The position numbers were made by a program, and so were the translations under genes. This document shows positions 33,247-41,747 of a DNA stretch of 64,000 bases, piece by piece. Each line of letters starts with the position of its first letter. Position 1 is the first letter of the stretch. This stretch comes from an uncultured Gemmatimonadota bacterium (GTDB taxonomy: Bacteria; Gemmatimonadota; Gemmatimonadetes; Gemmatimonadales; Gemmatimonadaceae): NCBI GenBank assembly GCA_902826615.1, contig CADEFN010000008.1:1-64000 (forward strand), written 5' to 3'. Under the pieces are notes generated by a model. That model did not search any database, was not told the DNA's origin, and was given only the letters and a program-made list of their open reading frames with translations.

Positions 33247-34647
33247 CTACCGTTCCTTGGGATGGATGACTCTGCGATCCTCGACACGGCGCAACGAGTC
33301 GAGTCGGGCGAGCACACTCGGCCTCGTCGCTGCCAGATCGCGCTGCTCACCGGGATCCTCGCGCACGTCAAAGAGACGGGCCGTATCGCTCATCCACACC
33401 GCTTTGAATCGGCCCTCCAGTACGGCGGCCTGATTGCGATCTGGCGAGTACCACACCTGATACGGTCGGAGCCCAAACGATCCGGACCCTGTAAGCAACG
33501 GAAGGAAGGACCGTCCATCGATTCCTGCGGTCGGCGGAAGCCCCGCCACCTGCAGGAGGGTCGCATGCAAGTCCGTAAAGTCCACCGGTGCAGCCGAGTA
33601 GGCGCCGCCTCGTGTGCGACCAGGCCAATGCATGATTCCCGGGACGCGGAGGCCACCGTCGAACAGATCGCCCTTGAATCCCCGGTACATCTGGGTGCCA
33701 TTAAACCACCGCCCGACGATATCACTGTTCCCGTCGTTGTCGCGACGGAGAAAGGTCGCGCCATTATCCGACAGGAACACGATCAGTGTGCGATCGGCGA
33801 TGCGCAGCGAGTCCAGCAGGGATCGCAGCTCGCCCAGGTGTGAGTCCAGCAGCCCGACCTGTGCTGCATAACTCCGTTTGGACTCCGGCCAGGGTCGGTT
33901 CGCGTATTGTCCCATCGAGGGCACCTCATAGCCACCGTCGGCCGATCCGCGGCTACCCTCGTTGTTGATATGCGGGAGATTGGTGGCCCAGAACAGAAAG
34001 AAGGGACGCTCCCGATTGGCCCGCACGAAATGGAAGGCCCGATCCCGCATGAGGGTCGGGGCATAGTCGAGGCGAGTGGTTGCGCGCCCCGCACCTCTGG
34101 GATGACCCCCCGGGACAACATTGCGAGTGCGTACGGAGTCCACGCCGTTGAGCAGCCACTCCGGGTAGAAGTTGTGTGCGTGCACCTGGTCCCGATATCC
34201 GAAGAAGGCATCGAACCCTTGTGCATTCGGCCAGCTCTCGGGTTTGCTGTCCCAGCTCAGCCCCCACTTACCAAAGAGCCCCGTGGCATATCCCCGCCTC
34301 TTGAGCTGTTCTGGCAGTGTCACGTCGTCGGGGCGCAGGTAGTCCACGTCGTTGTCGTCGAGGCGGCACCGGCCGTTGTGGAAGCCGGTCATCAGAGAGC
34401 ACCGGGCCGGGCCACACACGGCGGCGCTCGACCGAAACTCGGTAAACCGCATTCCGTCGCGTGCGAGCTGGTCGATGTTCGGTGTCGCGATGTCGCGCTG
34501 CCCCCAGGCTCCTATCTCGCCGATGCCCAGGTCGTCAGCAAGGAGGACCACGATATTCGGTTGTGAAGCTGAATTCGCGCGCGGACGATTGGGGGAAGCA
34601 ACGCAGCTCACCAACGCCAGCAGCAGAACGACGCCAGGTATTCGCAT
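33247..34647 (-). CDS. Lipoprotein sulfatase
   Basis: A 466-residue sulfatase. The start at 34647 gives signal MRIPGVVLLLALVSC with a lipobox, so it is likely membrane-anchored. NIVVLLADDLGIGEIGAWGQ supplies metal Asp residues. AAVCGPARCSLMTG carries the C-x-P-x-R motif, whose Cys would be converted to formylglycine by a modifying enzyme encoded elsewhere. FGKWGLSWDSK and LSDNG are the other active-site blocks. Substrate unknown; candidates are sulfated polysaccharides, which fits the nearby GH43 gene only loosely. Confidence 0.9.
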   Translation of the reverse strand: MRIPGVVLLLALVSCVASPNRPRANSASQPNIVVLLADDLGIGEIGAWGQRDIATPNIDQLARDGMRFTEFRSSAAVCGPARCSLMTGFHNGRCRLDDNDVDYLRPDDVTLPEQLKRRGYATGLFGKWGLSWDSKPESWPNAQGFDAFFGYRDQVHAHNFYPEWLLNGVDSVRTRNVVPGGHPRGAGRATTRLDYAPTLMRDRAFHFVRANRERPFFLFWATNLPHINNEGSRGSADGGYEVPSMGQYANRPWPESKRSYAAQVGLLDSHLGELRSLLDSLRIADRTLIVFLSDNGATFLRRDNDGNSDIVGRWFNGTQMYRGFKGDLFDGGLRVPGIMHWPGRTRGGAYSAAPVDFTDLHATLLQVAGLPPTAGIDGRSFLPLLTGSGSFGLRPYQVWYSPDRNQAAVLEGRFKAVWMSDTARLFDVREDPGEQRDLAATRPSVLARLDSLRRVEDRRVIHPKER

Positions 34648-34745
34648 GTCGCTAAGGTGCGCACTGTCGTGCTGCTTCGCCAGCGAGTAGCGCGGCGGCG
34701 GTGCGCCGCCATCGCCCATAATCGCCCTGAGCACGCTCGGAGTTG

Positions 34746-36611
34746 CTATCGTCGCTGATTGATCCCGCCAACGATGATGATGCCAACCTTGGCAACGCCG
34801 TCGACAACGGCGTCTGCCACCGAGGTGCTGACGTCGAGGATGTCCCGGAGTATCTCCTCGATGACACGCGGGCCAAAGCGATCGTCCGGCACCGGTACTC
34901 CCAGCTTTCGCCGAGGAATGCGCTTCATGTTCACCGCCCACAAGGCATCCCGACACTCCTTCTGCCGTCTTTTGTAGTTGTCGTCCCACACGAGCGACAC
35001 ACCCCGGATATTCAGGCTCGTTTCCAGCGTACGATCCTCGTACACATTCTTGAGCACTCCGGGTGAGGTCTCCGCTACTCGCACGCCCACCAGCAGGGAG
35101 AAGTTGCCTGCCACCGGGTCGCAGGAGAATTCCAGCCGGTCGGCACCAACGGTGTAGGCGACGTCAACCATCGCGGCAGCAACCGCAACGCCGGTCGGTC
35201 CGGGCAGTGAAGCCGTACAGGGAACCTTCGCCGAACGCAGCGAGGGATCCAGCACGACACCATTCAGCGACCACGTGTAGGTCGGACGTTCGTACCCAAA
35301 GGAATTGGCCACCAATGTGTACGTCTTGAACACGTACCGGTGGTGATAGTAGTACGTCCCGACGTCGTACATGAAGCAGGGACTCACTTCGGCGGATTGC
35401 GGGGCCGTTTGTGAGGTGTCGGTGATGGTCTCGCGCGGAGCCTCGAGGTCGAGCCCAAACTGGCGCCAGAAGTTGCGGCCGCCCACCGTGAGGTTGACGG
35501 TGCGCATGGCAGCCCCGATGCTGGTGACACGCACCGTAAAGCCGCCACCGCCAAACATGTGATAGTCGCGATCGCCGCGGTTGTCGACGAGTGGGAGTGT
35601 GTCGAGGTACACCACACGCTTGCGAGTGGCGTCGTATTTGTGAATCACGACCCCCACCGGAGGACGGGAGCTGTCCCCGGTCACGACACGCAGGCCGGCG
35701 TCGTAGCCAGCGGCGCGTCGCAACTCCAGGTAGTGCGTGTCGCCACCCGGCATGTCGGGCGGAATCACGGCAACCACGGGAAGGGCCTGGGTTGGATATC
35801 GCTCGATGGCATCGTCGAGGGCATGCAGCCGGAACGAGGCAGCGCCGGTGGCGTAACTCGGGGGGACGTTCACCACCAGTCCGGCCGCACCCAATCGCGG
35901 AAGGTCGTCTGCCGCGAGATGAGCTGCACTGATGTAGGGTCCCATGACAGCCTGCTGGTCAATGCCGTCAACAACGGTGCCCATCGGGAGGCGCGGATCA
36001 GCGGCACGGGTAAAGCCGGAGTTGAAAACGCCCCCGTACCAGGCCGACGCCATCGAATCGTAGGGATCGCCGTAGTCCTCGTAGTTCCGGTCGAGGGGAT
36101 GCTCAAATCCATACGCATGACCCAGCTCCTGACAAACAGTAGAAAACGGGCTGGCGATGTCGCTCACGGCGACAGGAATGTCTTTGTACGCCTGCGCAAG
36201 GAGCCCGACGATCTGGCCGAACGGGTCCGGGAGGGAGGAGGGAAGGGGCACCGGAAAGGCACCCCCGCCAAAGAGATCCGTGGGTTGTGCGAACCAGATC
36301 AGCATCCCGTCGATCTTGCTCCAATCCGGTTTGAAACTGGCCGTCACCCTGGCAGACACACCGTTCACGAGTGCCTGGCGCGACTTGCCGTTGTTCATTC
36401 GGTCCGCAGGACTCAGCTGAAGCCGGGGATCATCCATCACAATCGACGGAAAGATCTGGAAGTTCAGGTCGGCAAATCCGAACGACGACTTGCGCCAGTA
36501 GTGGCCGAGGCTGAAGGGAATGGTGGGATTCAGCCAATTGGCAAAGCTGGCGTCGCTCCACATCTGGGTCGCCGGCGTCGGCGTGAACCGTACGCGAATA
36601 GCCGCAATCAT
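34746..36611 (-). CDS. Metzincin-like metallopeptidase with QExxH motif
   Basis: A 621-residue protein. The zinc motif reads QELGHAYGFEH (about residues 168-178), followed by DYGDPYDSM, a likely Met-turn. Canonical metzincins have HExxHxxGxxH; here the first His is Gln. A QExxHxxGxxH motif is known in the gametolysin-type family M11 of green algae, where activity is retained. No signal peptide is seen from the ATG at 36611, chosen because upstream sequence is low in sense. The C-terminal half (WSLNGVVLDPSLRSAKVPC, and a beta-rich VNLTVGG region) looks like Ig-like or jelly-roll domains. Catalytic activity is uncertain. Confidence 0.65.
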   Translation of the reverse strand: MIAAIRVRFTPTPATQMWSDASFANWLNPTIPFSLGHYWRKSSFGFADLNFQIFPSIVMDDPRLQLSPADRMNNGKSRQALVNGVSARVTASFKPDWSKIDGMLIWFAQPTDLFGGGAFPVPLPSSLPDPFGQIVGLLAQAYKDIPVAVSDIASPFSTVCQELGHAYGFEHPLDRNYEDYGDPYDSMASAWYGGVFNSGFTRAADPRLPMGTVVDGIDQQAVMGPYISAAHLAADDLPRLGAAGLVVNVPPSYATGAASFRLHALDDAIERYPTQALPVVAVIPPDMPGGDTHYLELRRAAGYDAGLRVVTGDSSRPPVGVVIHKYDATRKRVVYLDTLPLVDNRGDRDYHMFGGGGFTVRVTSIGAAMRTVNLTVGGRNFWRQFGLDLEAPRETITDTSQTAPQSAEVSPCFMYDVGTYYYHHRYVFKTYTLVANSFGYERPTYTWSLNGVVLDPSLRSAKVPCTASLPGPTGVAVAAAMVDVAYTVGADRLEFSCDPVAGNFSLLVGVRVAETSPGVLKNVYEDRTLETSLNIRGVSLVWDDNYKRRQKECRDALWAVNMKRIPRRKLGVPVPDDRFGPRVIEEILRDILDVSTSVADAVVDGVAKVGIIIVGGINQRR

Positions 36612-36672
36612 TTTCGGATACCGGGTCCACAGGAGATCTGCGGGTGGTGGACGCACCCGGGAGTATCGTACC

Positions 36673-37086
36673 TCACTCTGCGCTCGGGAACCACTGGGGC
36701 AACCACGGGTGATCGCTACGCCACTGGTGGCGCACCCACCGGTGCCGTCTGGTCGCGACGATCCGCTGCCGACCTCCCTCTGGCCTAAAAATGACTGCCC
36801 CGAGTGATTGGAACTCCGTGACGCCACCGATACGGGGCATCAGGATGCCGTGCTCCCCGAATCGCTCCGGCGGCCCAAACTGAAGTGTGATGGGACCTTG
36901 TCGCGCCTGACGAGTCCTCGACACCACATCGGGAAGGCCAATTCCCGACAACTCGTCCTCTCGGCACAGTGTGACATGCGCGGGAATGAGGCGACTCTGC
37001 ACGGGATCCACGATGTGCCGAATCGCTTCGATCTCGGACCCGATTCTCGACGGCACGAAGAGGCCGAGCTGCGTCCGGATTGACAC
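36673..37086 (-). CDS. 2H phosphoesterase-like protein, possibly truncated
   Basis: A 137-residue protein with the opening of the 2'-5' RNA ligase/2H phosphoesterase family: LGLFVPSRIGSEIEAIRHIV, then RLIPAHVTLCREDEL with the first H-x-T motif (about residue 37), and ITLQFGPPERFGEHGILMP. The second H-x-T/S motif expected about 80-100 residues later is not seen, and the C-terminus turns Arg/His/Trp-rich, so a frameshift or truncation is likely. Start is a GTG. A fuller family member lies at 44374-44976. Confidence 0.5.
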   Translation of the reverse strand: MSIRTQLGLFVPSRIGSEIEAIRHIVDPVQSRLIPAHVTLCREDELSGIGLPDVVSRTRQARQGPITLQFGPPERFGEHGILMPRIGGVTEFQSLGAVIFRPEGGRQRIVATRRHRWVRHQWRSDHPWLPQWFPSAE

Positions 37087-37283
37087 GTGGCAGAGGGCGA
37101 AAGTGGTCGGGAAGGGTTTGTCCTTTGCCGAACGGGGGGCGCGGGCGGCTCGTCAGCTTGCAATTCTACAGTGAGAAATCCAGATCCACGTCTCCGTTAC
37201 TTGTGTGCGGGAGCGCCGCGGCGATGCCCTCATGGCAAACAATCGCTGGACTTCCATCACATTGTGCACAGAGGAGATCAGGA

Positions 37284-38330
37284 ATGCGGATCCGTACACT
37301 TGGCTTGTGGCAGATGGTCATCCTCGCCGCGGCTTGCACCCCAGAAGCAACCGTCGGGTCTCGTTCGAAAGCCGCCAGCGCGGCCGATGGAGGTGCCCTC
37401 GCCGCGGTCTTCCCCGCGTCGAAATACGCCGTGACTTATCTCAAGAATGAAGGTCGCTTCAACGACGTCAACGGCCGCAATCTCATTGTCGGGACCTTGG
37501 GGGGAAGAGCGGCGGCTATGCAACTTGGCACGAACGCACCCACGACTCTCTTCATCGGCCGCAACGTGGCATCGACGGCGGAAGCCGTGAACAATCAGGG
37601 CTCAATCGTCGGGGGCGTTACCCTCGCGGGAACGTCGCCTGTGGAAGTGCCGGCGTATTGGTCCGGGACGGGTGCGGCGCCGGTCCTTTTCAGCAAGAAG
37701 CCCGGCAGGGCCAACGACATCAGTGATCAAGGGCTGGCGGTTGGCACATTCACCACCGCGTTGGGCTACGGCGAGGCGTTCGCCTGGAACCCGAGGACCG
37801 GGGCCCTCGATCTCCTGCCCGGACTTCCCAACATGGTGCTTGGTACCGAAGCGTACGCCATCAACAACGACCACATCATCCTCGGTCGATCCGACGCCGA
37901 GACCGTGGTGTGGCAATTCAATGGGAGTGTCTGGGGTGTAGGCAAGGCGCGTTTCATCAATGGTCACGACATCGATGCAGGCTACGGTGTTGTAGGTGAA
38001 ACGGGACTGAGTGCGTCGTATGGCACGCCTGATTTCGCCGGTCACTTTGCGACCGTTGGGAGGTCCGTCGCAAATGCCGTGACACCCCGTGGCATTGTTG
38101 CAGGCGTCGACGACGGCGTCTTTCCGGCGGGTGTTGGCTACTTCTTCGGCGGTGGCACCGCCTTCGCTGCCGATCGTGCTGGTGTGACCACCTACCTGCC
38201 GTATCCATCAGGCACCTGGATCAGCAGCTTCGGCTTGGGCATCAACGAGTGTGGCGTGGTGGTCGGTGAGATCTGGAAGGGTGGATCGGTGCTTCTCGCG
38301 TACCCGGTGGTCTGGAATCCCGGCTGCTGA
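37284..38330 (+). CDS. HAF-repeat lipoprotein
   Basis: A 348-residue protein with signal MRIRTLGLWQMVILAAAC, so probably a lipoprotein. GAGGAG 8-13 bases before the ATG at 37284 sets the start. Repeats of the extracellular HAF type recur: AEAVNNQGSIVGGVT, ANDISDQGLAVGTFTT, AYAINNDHIILGRS, ANAVTPRGIVAGVDD and GLGINECGVVVGEIW. Each is a beta-propeller-like strand unit. Such proteins are exported; their function is unknown. Confidence 0.75.
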   Translation: MRIRTLGLWQMVILAAACTPEATVGSRSKAASAADGGALAAVFPASKYAVTYLKNEGRFNDVNGRNLIVGTLGGRAAAMQLGTNAPTTLFIGRNVASTAEAVNNQGSIVGGVTLAGTSPVEVPAYWSGTGAAPVLFSKKPGRANDISDQGLAVGTFTTALGYGEAFAWNPRTGALDLLPGLPNMVLGTEAYAINNDHIILGRSDAETVVWQFNGSVWGVGKARFINGHDIDAGYGVVGETGLSASYGTPDFAGHFATVGRSVANAVTPRGIVAGVDDGVFPAGVGYFFGGGTAFAADRAGVTTYLPYPSGTWISSFGLGINECGVVVGEIWKGGSVLLAYPVVWNPGC

Positions 38331-38763
38331 CCGTTCGTCGCGCGCCCTTTGGCCATATGCAGAGGGCGCGTGAACGCGCGCCGACCGGGAACACAGGCGA
38401 AGTGAAGCGGGTGCCGCACGCCCTGAACGCCCGCGTGTAGCTGCACGGCTCAGACAATAGCGGCCTGGACTACTGCAACGCCCAGCTATGCCACGTGCCT
38501 TGCCGGTTGTGGGCATCCGATGGTCGGTCAAGAGTGGACGAACCCCGCCGACGGTGGTGTCGACGTCGTCATGGCCGGTGCCCAGGACGAAAGACGGGGC
38601 AGGTCTCGAAGACCTTGTTGCGTTTGGTGCAGGCGTTGAGCGTGGTGACGACGCCCCTGGCCCATGCCCCGCTGTTGACTCCTATCCCGTGGACGACGTT
38701 CAGAACGCGTGCCAGGCGATCGCTCCGAGGCTTGAAGAGCAGCTCGAAACTGTGGGTGCCTAC
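38331..38763. other. 433-base stretch without an intact gene
   Basis: No complete gene is supported. On the - strand, directly after and in frame with the stop of the membrane ORF at 38764, a protein-like tail of about 62 codons continues to a TGA near 38566 (it includes GTHSFELLFKPRSDRLARVL and TLNACTKRNKVFETCPVF). It may be the lost C-terminus of that ORF. 38331-38560 shows nothing recognisable. Confidence 0.45.
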
Positions 38764-39120
38764 CTAAAGATTCGTGTCGAGATTGTCGTACAGCATCCAC
38801 CCGGTTATCAACAGCCATGGCACTTCTATAGCCAGGCCGGCGTTCGATGGCAGCCGTTCCAGGATTACGAGGGACGAGCCGTCCGCTAAGAGGAGAGAGA
38901 GGAGGGCGAGCAGGCCGTAATAGCCGACCCCCAAAAATGTCGTGAGGGAGATCGTCGTCCACGACGCCGATGCTGAGGTAGGTGCCAAGGTAGCCTTGAT
39001 GGTAACCGTGAACGCCAGAGCGCAGGCACAAACGATGACGAACAATGGAGCAGCAAGCCCTAGCAACCCGGCGAGCGCCGGAATAGCCGCCACAGACGCG
39101 CGTGCAAGGAGGACAGCCAA
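38764..39120 (-). CDS. Small membrane protein overlapping the caspase gene
   Basis: A 118-residue protein with three or four hydrophobic segments (LAVLLARASVAAIPALAGLL, LFVIVCACALAFTV, TTFLGVGYYGLLALLSLLLA, IEVPWLLITGWML). The only ATG/GTG/TTG start is TTG 39120, without a clear ribosome binding site. Open frame continues upstream (including HVGFSWYLTSC) into the caspase C-terminus in a different frame. It may be translationally coupled, or the membrane end of a caspase gene broken by a frameshift. Function unknown. Confidence 0.5.
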   Translation of the reverse strand: MAVLLARASVAAIPALAGLLGLAAPLFVIVCACALAFTVTIKATLAPTSASASWTTISLTTFLGVGYYGLLALLSLLLADGSSLVILERLPSNAGLAIEVPWLLITGWMLYDNLDTNL

Positions 39121-40718
39121 GCAACTTGTGAGGTACCAGGAGAAGCCGACGTGCCTCGTAGCAGCGTCCAGTTTGGTGGGCGACGCAGGTGCCGCCTTCG
39201 ATGCCCTGCGTGACCGGAGCTCCCCTTTTCCGTGGACTGCACGAGAGGTATCAGTCGATCCGAGCCTAGCCTCACCTTGACGTTGCTTTGATTCACCGTG
39301 GCCTTGCTTGGCTCCAGCTCGACCTTCGGCGCCGACTCCGGCAACTGAGGCACGCTCGCAGCGACCTCACTTGCCGACGGAGTCTGCCCTACCTCGACCT
39401 GCGGCCTTGCTTCGACGGCGGCCGATGAGGCGAACGCCGTACCAGCTACCGCCTCTCGAAAATGCGAAAGGTCGCACGCTCCGTCGAGGAGGTCGTGCAG
39501 GAAGGTCTGAATGAAACGCTCCTCTGGAGAGAGACGGGCCATCGGCGCATCAACGAGGGTACGTGCCACCTGATATTCGCCTGCCGTCAGTTGCTGCTCT
39601 CCGCGGAGGTAGCGCAATCGATGCTGGCGCGCGACGAGGCGCGCGCGTTCTGCCTCCGCAGCGAGCGCCCGGCGCTCCGCCTCTTCCCTTGCCCGACACT
39701 CCTCGAGTCCTTGCAAAGCGGCGGGGTGATCAGGCGCCTCGCGGAGGAGCGCCCCCCAGGCCGAAGCCGCTTCCGGGGTTGGTCCCCGCGACGCTTCCTG
39801 CGCTGCTGTCAGGAGTTGGCGAACACGGCGCTGCGTTGCCGTCTCGTACTGGGTCAGGTAGACACGGCCCCGGACCTCTCCCGAGCGCATCGGGCTCATC
39901 CGCCCCGCGCGACGCTGTGCCTCTTCTTCTACGTGTCGGGACACGTACTCGTAGAGTTCGTCCATGCTGACGATGCCATCGCCATCCCGGTCGGCTGCCC
40001 CGCCTAGCCCCTTGAGGAGGTAGTGGGTGAAGAGTCCGTGCCCGAGTTCCGGGAGTTCCATGGCACGCTCGTTAGGTGCGCAGGCCGTCACGACCAGCCG
40101 ACCTTCGGCACCGAGCGACGTTAGGAACTCCTCCGAGAGCATTCCGGGAGCGCGAAGCAAAGGACCGGGCGGCTCGATCCCGCGGCCGCTCGCCCCACCG
40201 CTATAGCAGCAGTCGAGGAACACCAAGACCTGCCGCGCCCTGATGTCATCAAAGACTTCCTGGAAGAGATCCATCCGGATGGCCGACGCACGGATTCGGC
40301 TGGCCTCGGCGTCATGGGGAAGGAGGAATTTGTCCATGCCATCTCGCGAGCCGCCTCGATTGCTGACCACCGGCGCGCCATGGCCCGCGAAATAGATGAC
40401 CACGGTGTCTGCCTGTCCCGCGCGGCGAACGAGGTCGTCGCGAAGGGCGGCCCGGATCTCGCGCTCCGTGGCCTGGTCATTCAAGAGCAATACCGCGTTC
40501 CTGGGTGGGATGCGTCCGAGTTTTGGATCGACCAGTGCAGCGTGCATCGCCCTGGCATCCGAGACCGCACATTGCAGGTCACGGATGCCAGGGTCCTCGT
40601 AAGCGTCGATGCCGATCACGAGCGCATGGGCATCCGTTCGGTACCCATCAGGCCCAACGCGGGGATTTTCAGCGCGTCCGGCCTCGTGCGGATCATCGCG
40701 TCCTAGGTCCCGGCTCAT
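39060..40718 (-). CDS. Caspase-like (family C14) peptidase with EF-hand-like motif
   Basis: A 552-residue protein. The N-terminal peptidase domain has HALVIGIDAYEDPGIRDLQC, VVIYFAGHGAPV (catalytic His) and VLVFLDCCYSGG (catalytic Cys), as in metacaspases and bacterial orthocaspases. DRDGDGIVSMDELYEY matches an EF-hand calcium loop, which suggests calcium regulation. Residues 290-400 are helical and charged. The last 50 residues, rich in Arg/His/Ser, look out of frame compared with the overlapping membrane ORF. The start at 40718 is preferred; TTG 40766 is possible. Substrates are unknown; related proteins act in regulated proteolysis or defence. Confidence 0.8.
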   Translation of the reverse strand: MSRDLGRDDPHEAGRAENPRVGPDGYRTDAHALVIGIDAYEDPGIRDLQCAVSDARAMHAALVDPKLGRIPPRNAVLLLNDQATEREIRAALRDDLVRRAGQADTVVIYFAGHGAPVVSNRGGSRDGMDKFLLPHDAEASRIRASAIRMDLFQEVFDDIRARQVLVFLDCCYSGGASGRGIEPPGPLLRAPGMLSEEFLTSLGAEGRLVVTACAPNERAMELPELGHGLFTHYLLKGLGGAADRDGDGIVSMDELYEYVSRHVEEEAQRRAGRMSPMRSGEVRGRVYLTQYETATQRRVRQLLTAAQEASRGPTPEAASAWGALLREAPDHPAALQGLEECRAREEAERRALAAEAERARLVARQHRLRYLRGEQQLTAGEYQVARTLVDAPMARLSPEERFIQTFLHDLLDGACDLSHFREAVAGTAFASSAAVEARPQVEVGQTPSASEVAASVPQLPESAPKVELEPSKATVNQSNVKVRLGSDRLIPLVQSTEKGSSGHAGHRRRHLRRPPNWTLLRGTSASPGTSQVAWLSSLHARLWRLFRRSPGC

Positions 40719-40732
40719 TCGGAGAGCATACG

Positions 40733-40755
40733 GGTTGCCGAGGAACTCGGCAACC
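40733..40755. promoter_or_regulatory. Perfect 10-bp palindrome upstream of the caspase gene
   Basis: GGTTGCCGAG (40733-40742) and CTCGGCAACC (40746-40755) are exact complements around a 3-base spacer. The site lies 15 bases before the chosen caspase start on the - strand. It could be an operator or, in RNA, a translation-controlling hairpin. No T-run follows on either strand, which argues against a terminator. Confidence 0.45.
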
Positions 40756-40949
40756 TTCTCTCGCAACGGGGTCCCGCTGACCTAATCGTGACCAACCGTT
40801 TGCCGAGTACGCGGGGGCGGTGGCCCCGACCACTCACGGCGCCAACAACTAGGGGCGTTCGTCCGGCGGCGCCCCACAAACGGTGGTCTGTCACGGTGTG
40901 GACGAACCGCTGCCCCGGTGCTGCGGACGGCTCATGACGCGGTTCGGGG

Positions 40950-41747
40950 TCACGCCTTGCCAATCAGGGAAGCGTACGCGCCATCCAATGTCGGTTCGTC
41001 CGCCGGTGCATGGGCGGAGATGAGGCCGGGCACTGTTCCCTCCGCCAACACGCGCCCCCGATCGATCAGCACGACACGGTCACACAGCTCGGCCACCGTC
41101 GCGAGCAGGTGCGAGCTCAGCAGGACGCCCACACCTTCATCGCGCCGCGCGCCGAGTGCCCGGGTGAGGCGACGAACCACGAGCGGATCCAGCGACTCGA
41201 AGGGCTCATCCAGTACCACGAGCGATGGCGCCGGGAGCAGCGCGCAAGCGAGTGCCAGTCGCTTGGCCATCCCGGTGGAGTAGCCTCCCACACGGCGGTC
41301 GCGTACCTCCTCCAGTTCGACAAGCGCCAGCAGCTCCGCCACCCGACGCGCTGCGCTCTCACCGCCGAGCCCATGCTGATCCGCCACGACATCGAGCGTT
41401 TCGGCAGCACTCAGGTAGGCAAACAGCGCGGGGTCAGACAGCAGGAAGCCGGCGTGTCGCATGATCTCCGCGGTCTCGCGAGCCGGGTCGCGCCCTACGA
41501 CGCGTACCGTGCCCGCACTGGGCGCGAGCAGTCCCGCGGCGGTGCGGATGAGCGTGCTCTTCCCGGCGCCGTTGCGACCGACGAGGCCCACGATCTCACC
41601 TGGGTGTACAACGAGGCTGACGTCCGCGAGTGCGGCCTGGTTCGCCTCGATCGTGTCAGGTGCGGAGGCATAGCGTACGGTGAGCGCCTCGCATGCGAGC
41701 AGGGGGGCAGGCGCCAAGCCTGAGTCGCGCGGGTGAGCGTGCGTCAT
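40950..41747 (-). CDS. ABC transporter ATP-binding protein
   Basis: A 265-residue ATPase of the ABC-2 exporter type. Walker A is GLVGRNGAGKSTL, the signature is YSTGMAKRLALACALL (a variant of LSGGQ), and Walker B is SLVVLDEPFESLDP. The start MTHAHP at 41747 overlaps the stop of the upstream permease gene (ATGA), so the pair is one operon. It powers the membrane protein at 41744-43282; substrate unknown. Confidence 0.9.
   Translation of the reverse strand: MTHAHPRDSGLAPAPLLACEALTVRYASAPDTIEANQAALADVSLVVHPGEIVGLVGRNGAGKSTLIRTAAGLLAPSAGTVRVVGRDPARETAEIMRHAGFLLSDPALFAYLSAAETLDVVADQHGLGGESAARRVAELLALVELEEVRDRRVGGYSTGMAKRLALACALLPAPSLVVLDEPFESLDPLVVRRLTRALGARRDEGVGVLLSSHLLATVAELCDRVVLIDRGRVLAEGTVPGLISAHAPADEPTLDGAYASLIGKA

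Noticed and set aside
38488-38889. 133-residue + strand ORF
   Set aside because: It is antisense to the membrane ORF and its tail, with no ribosome binding site or motif.
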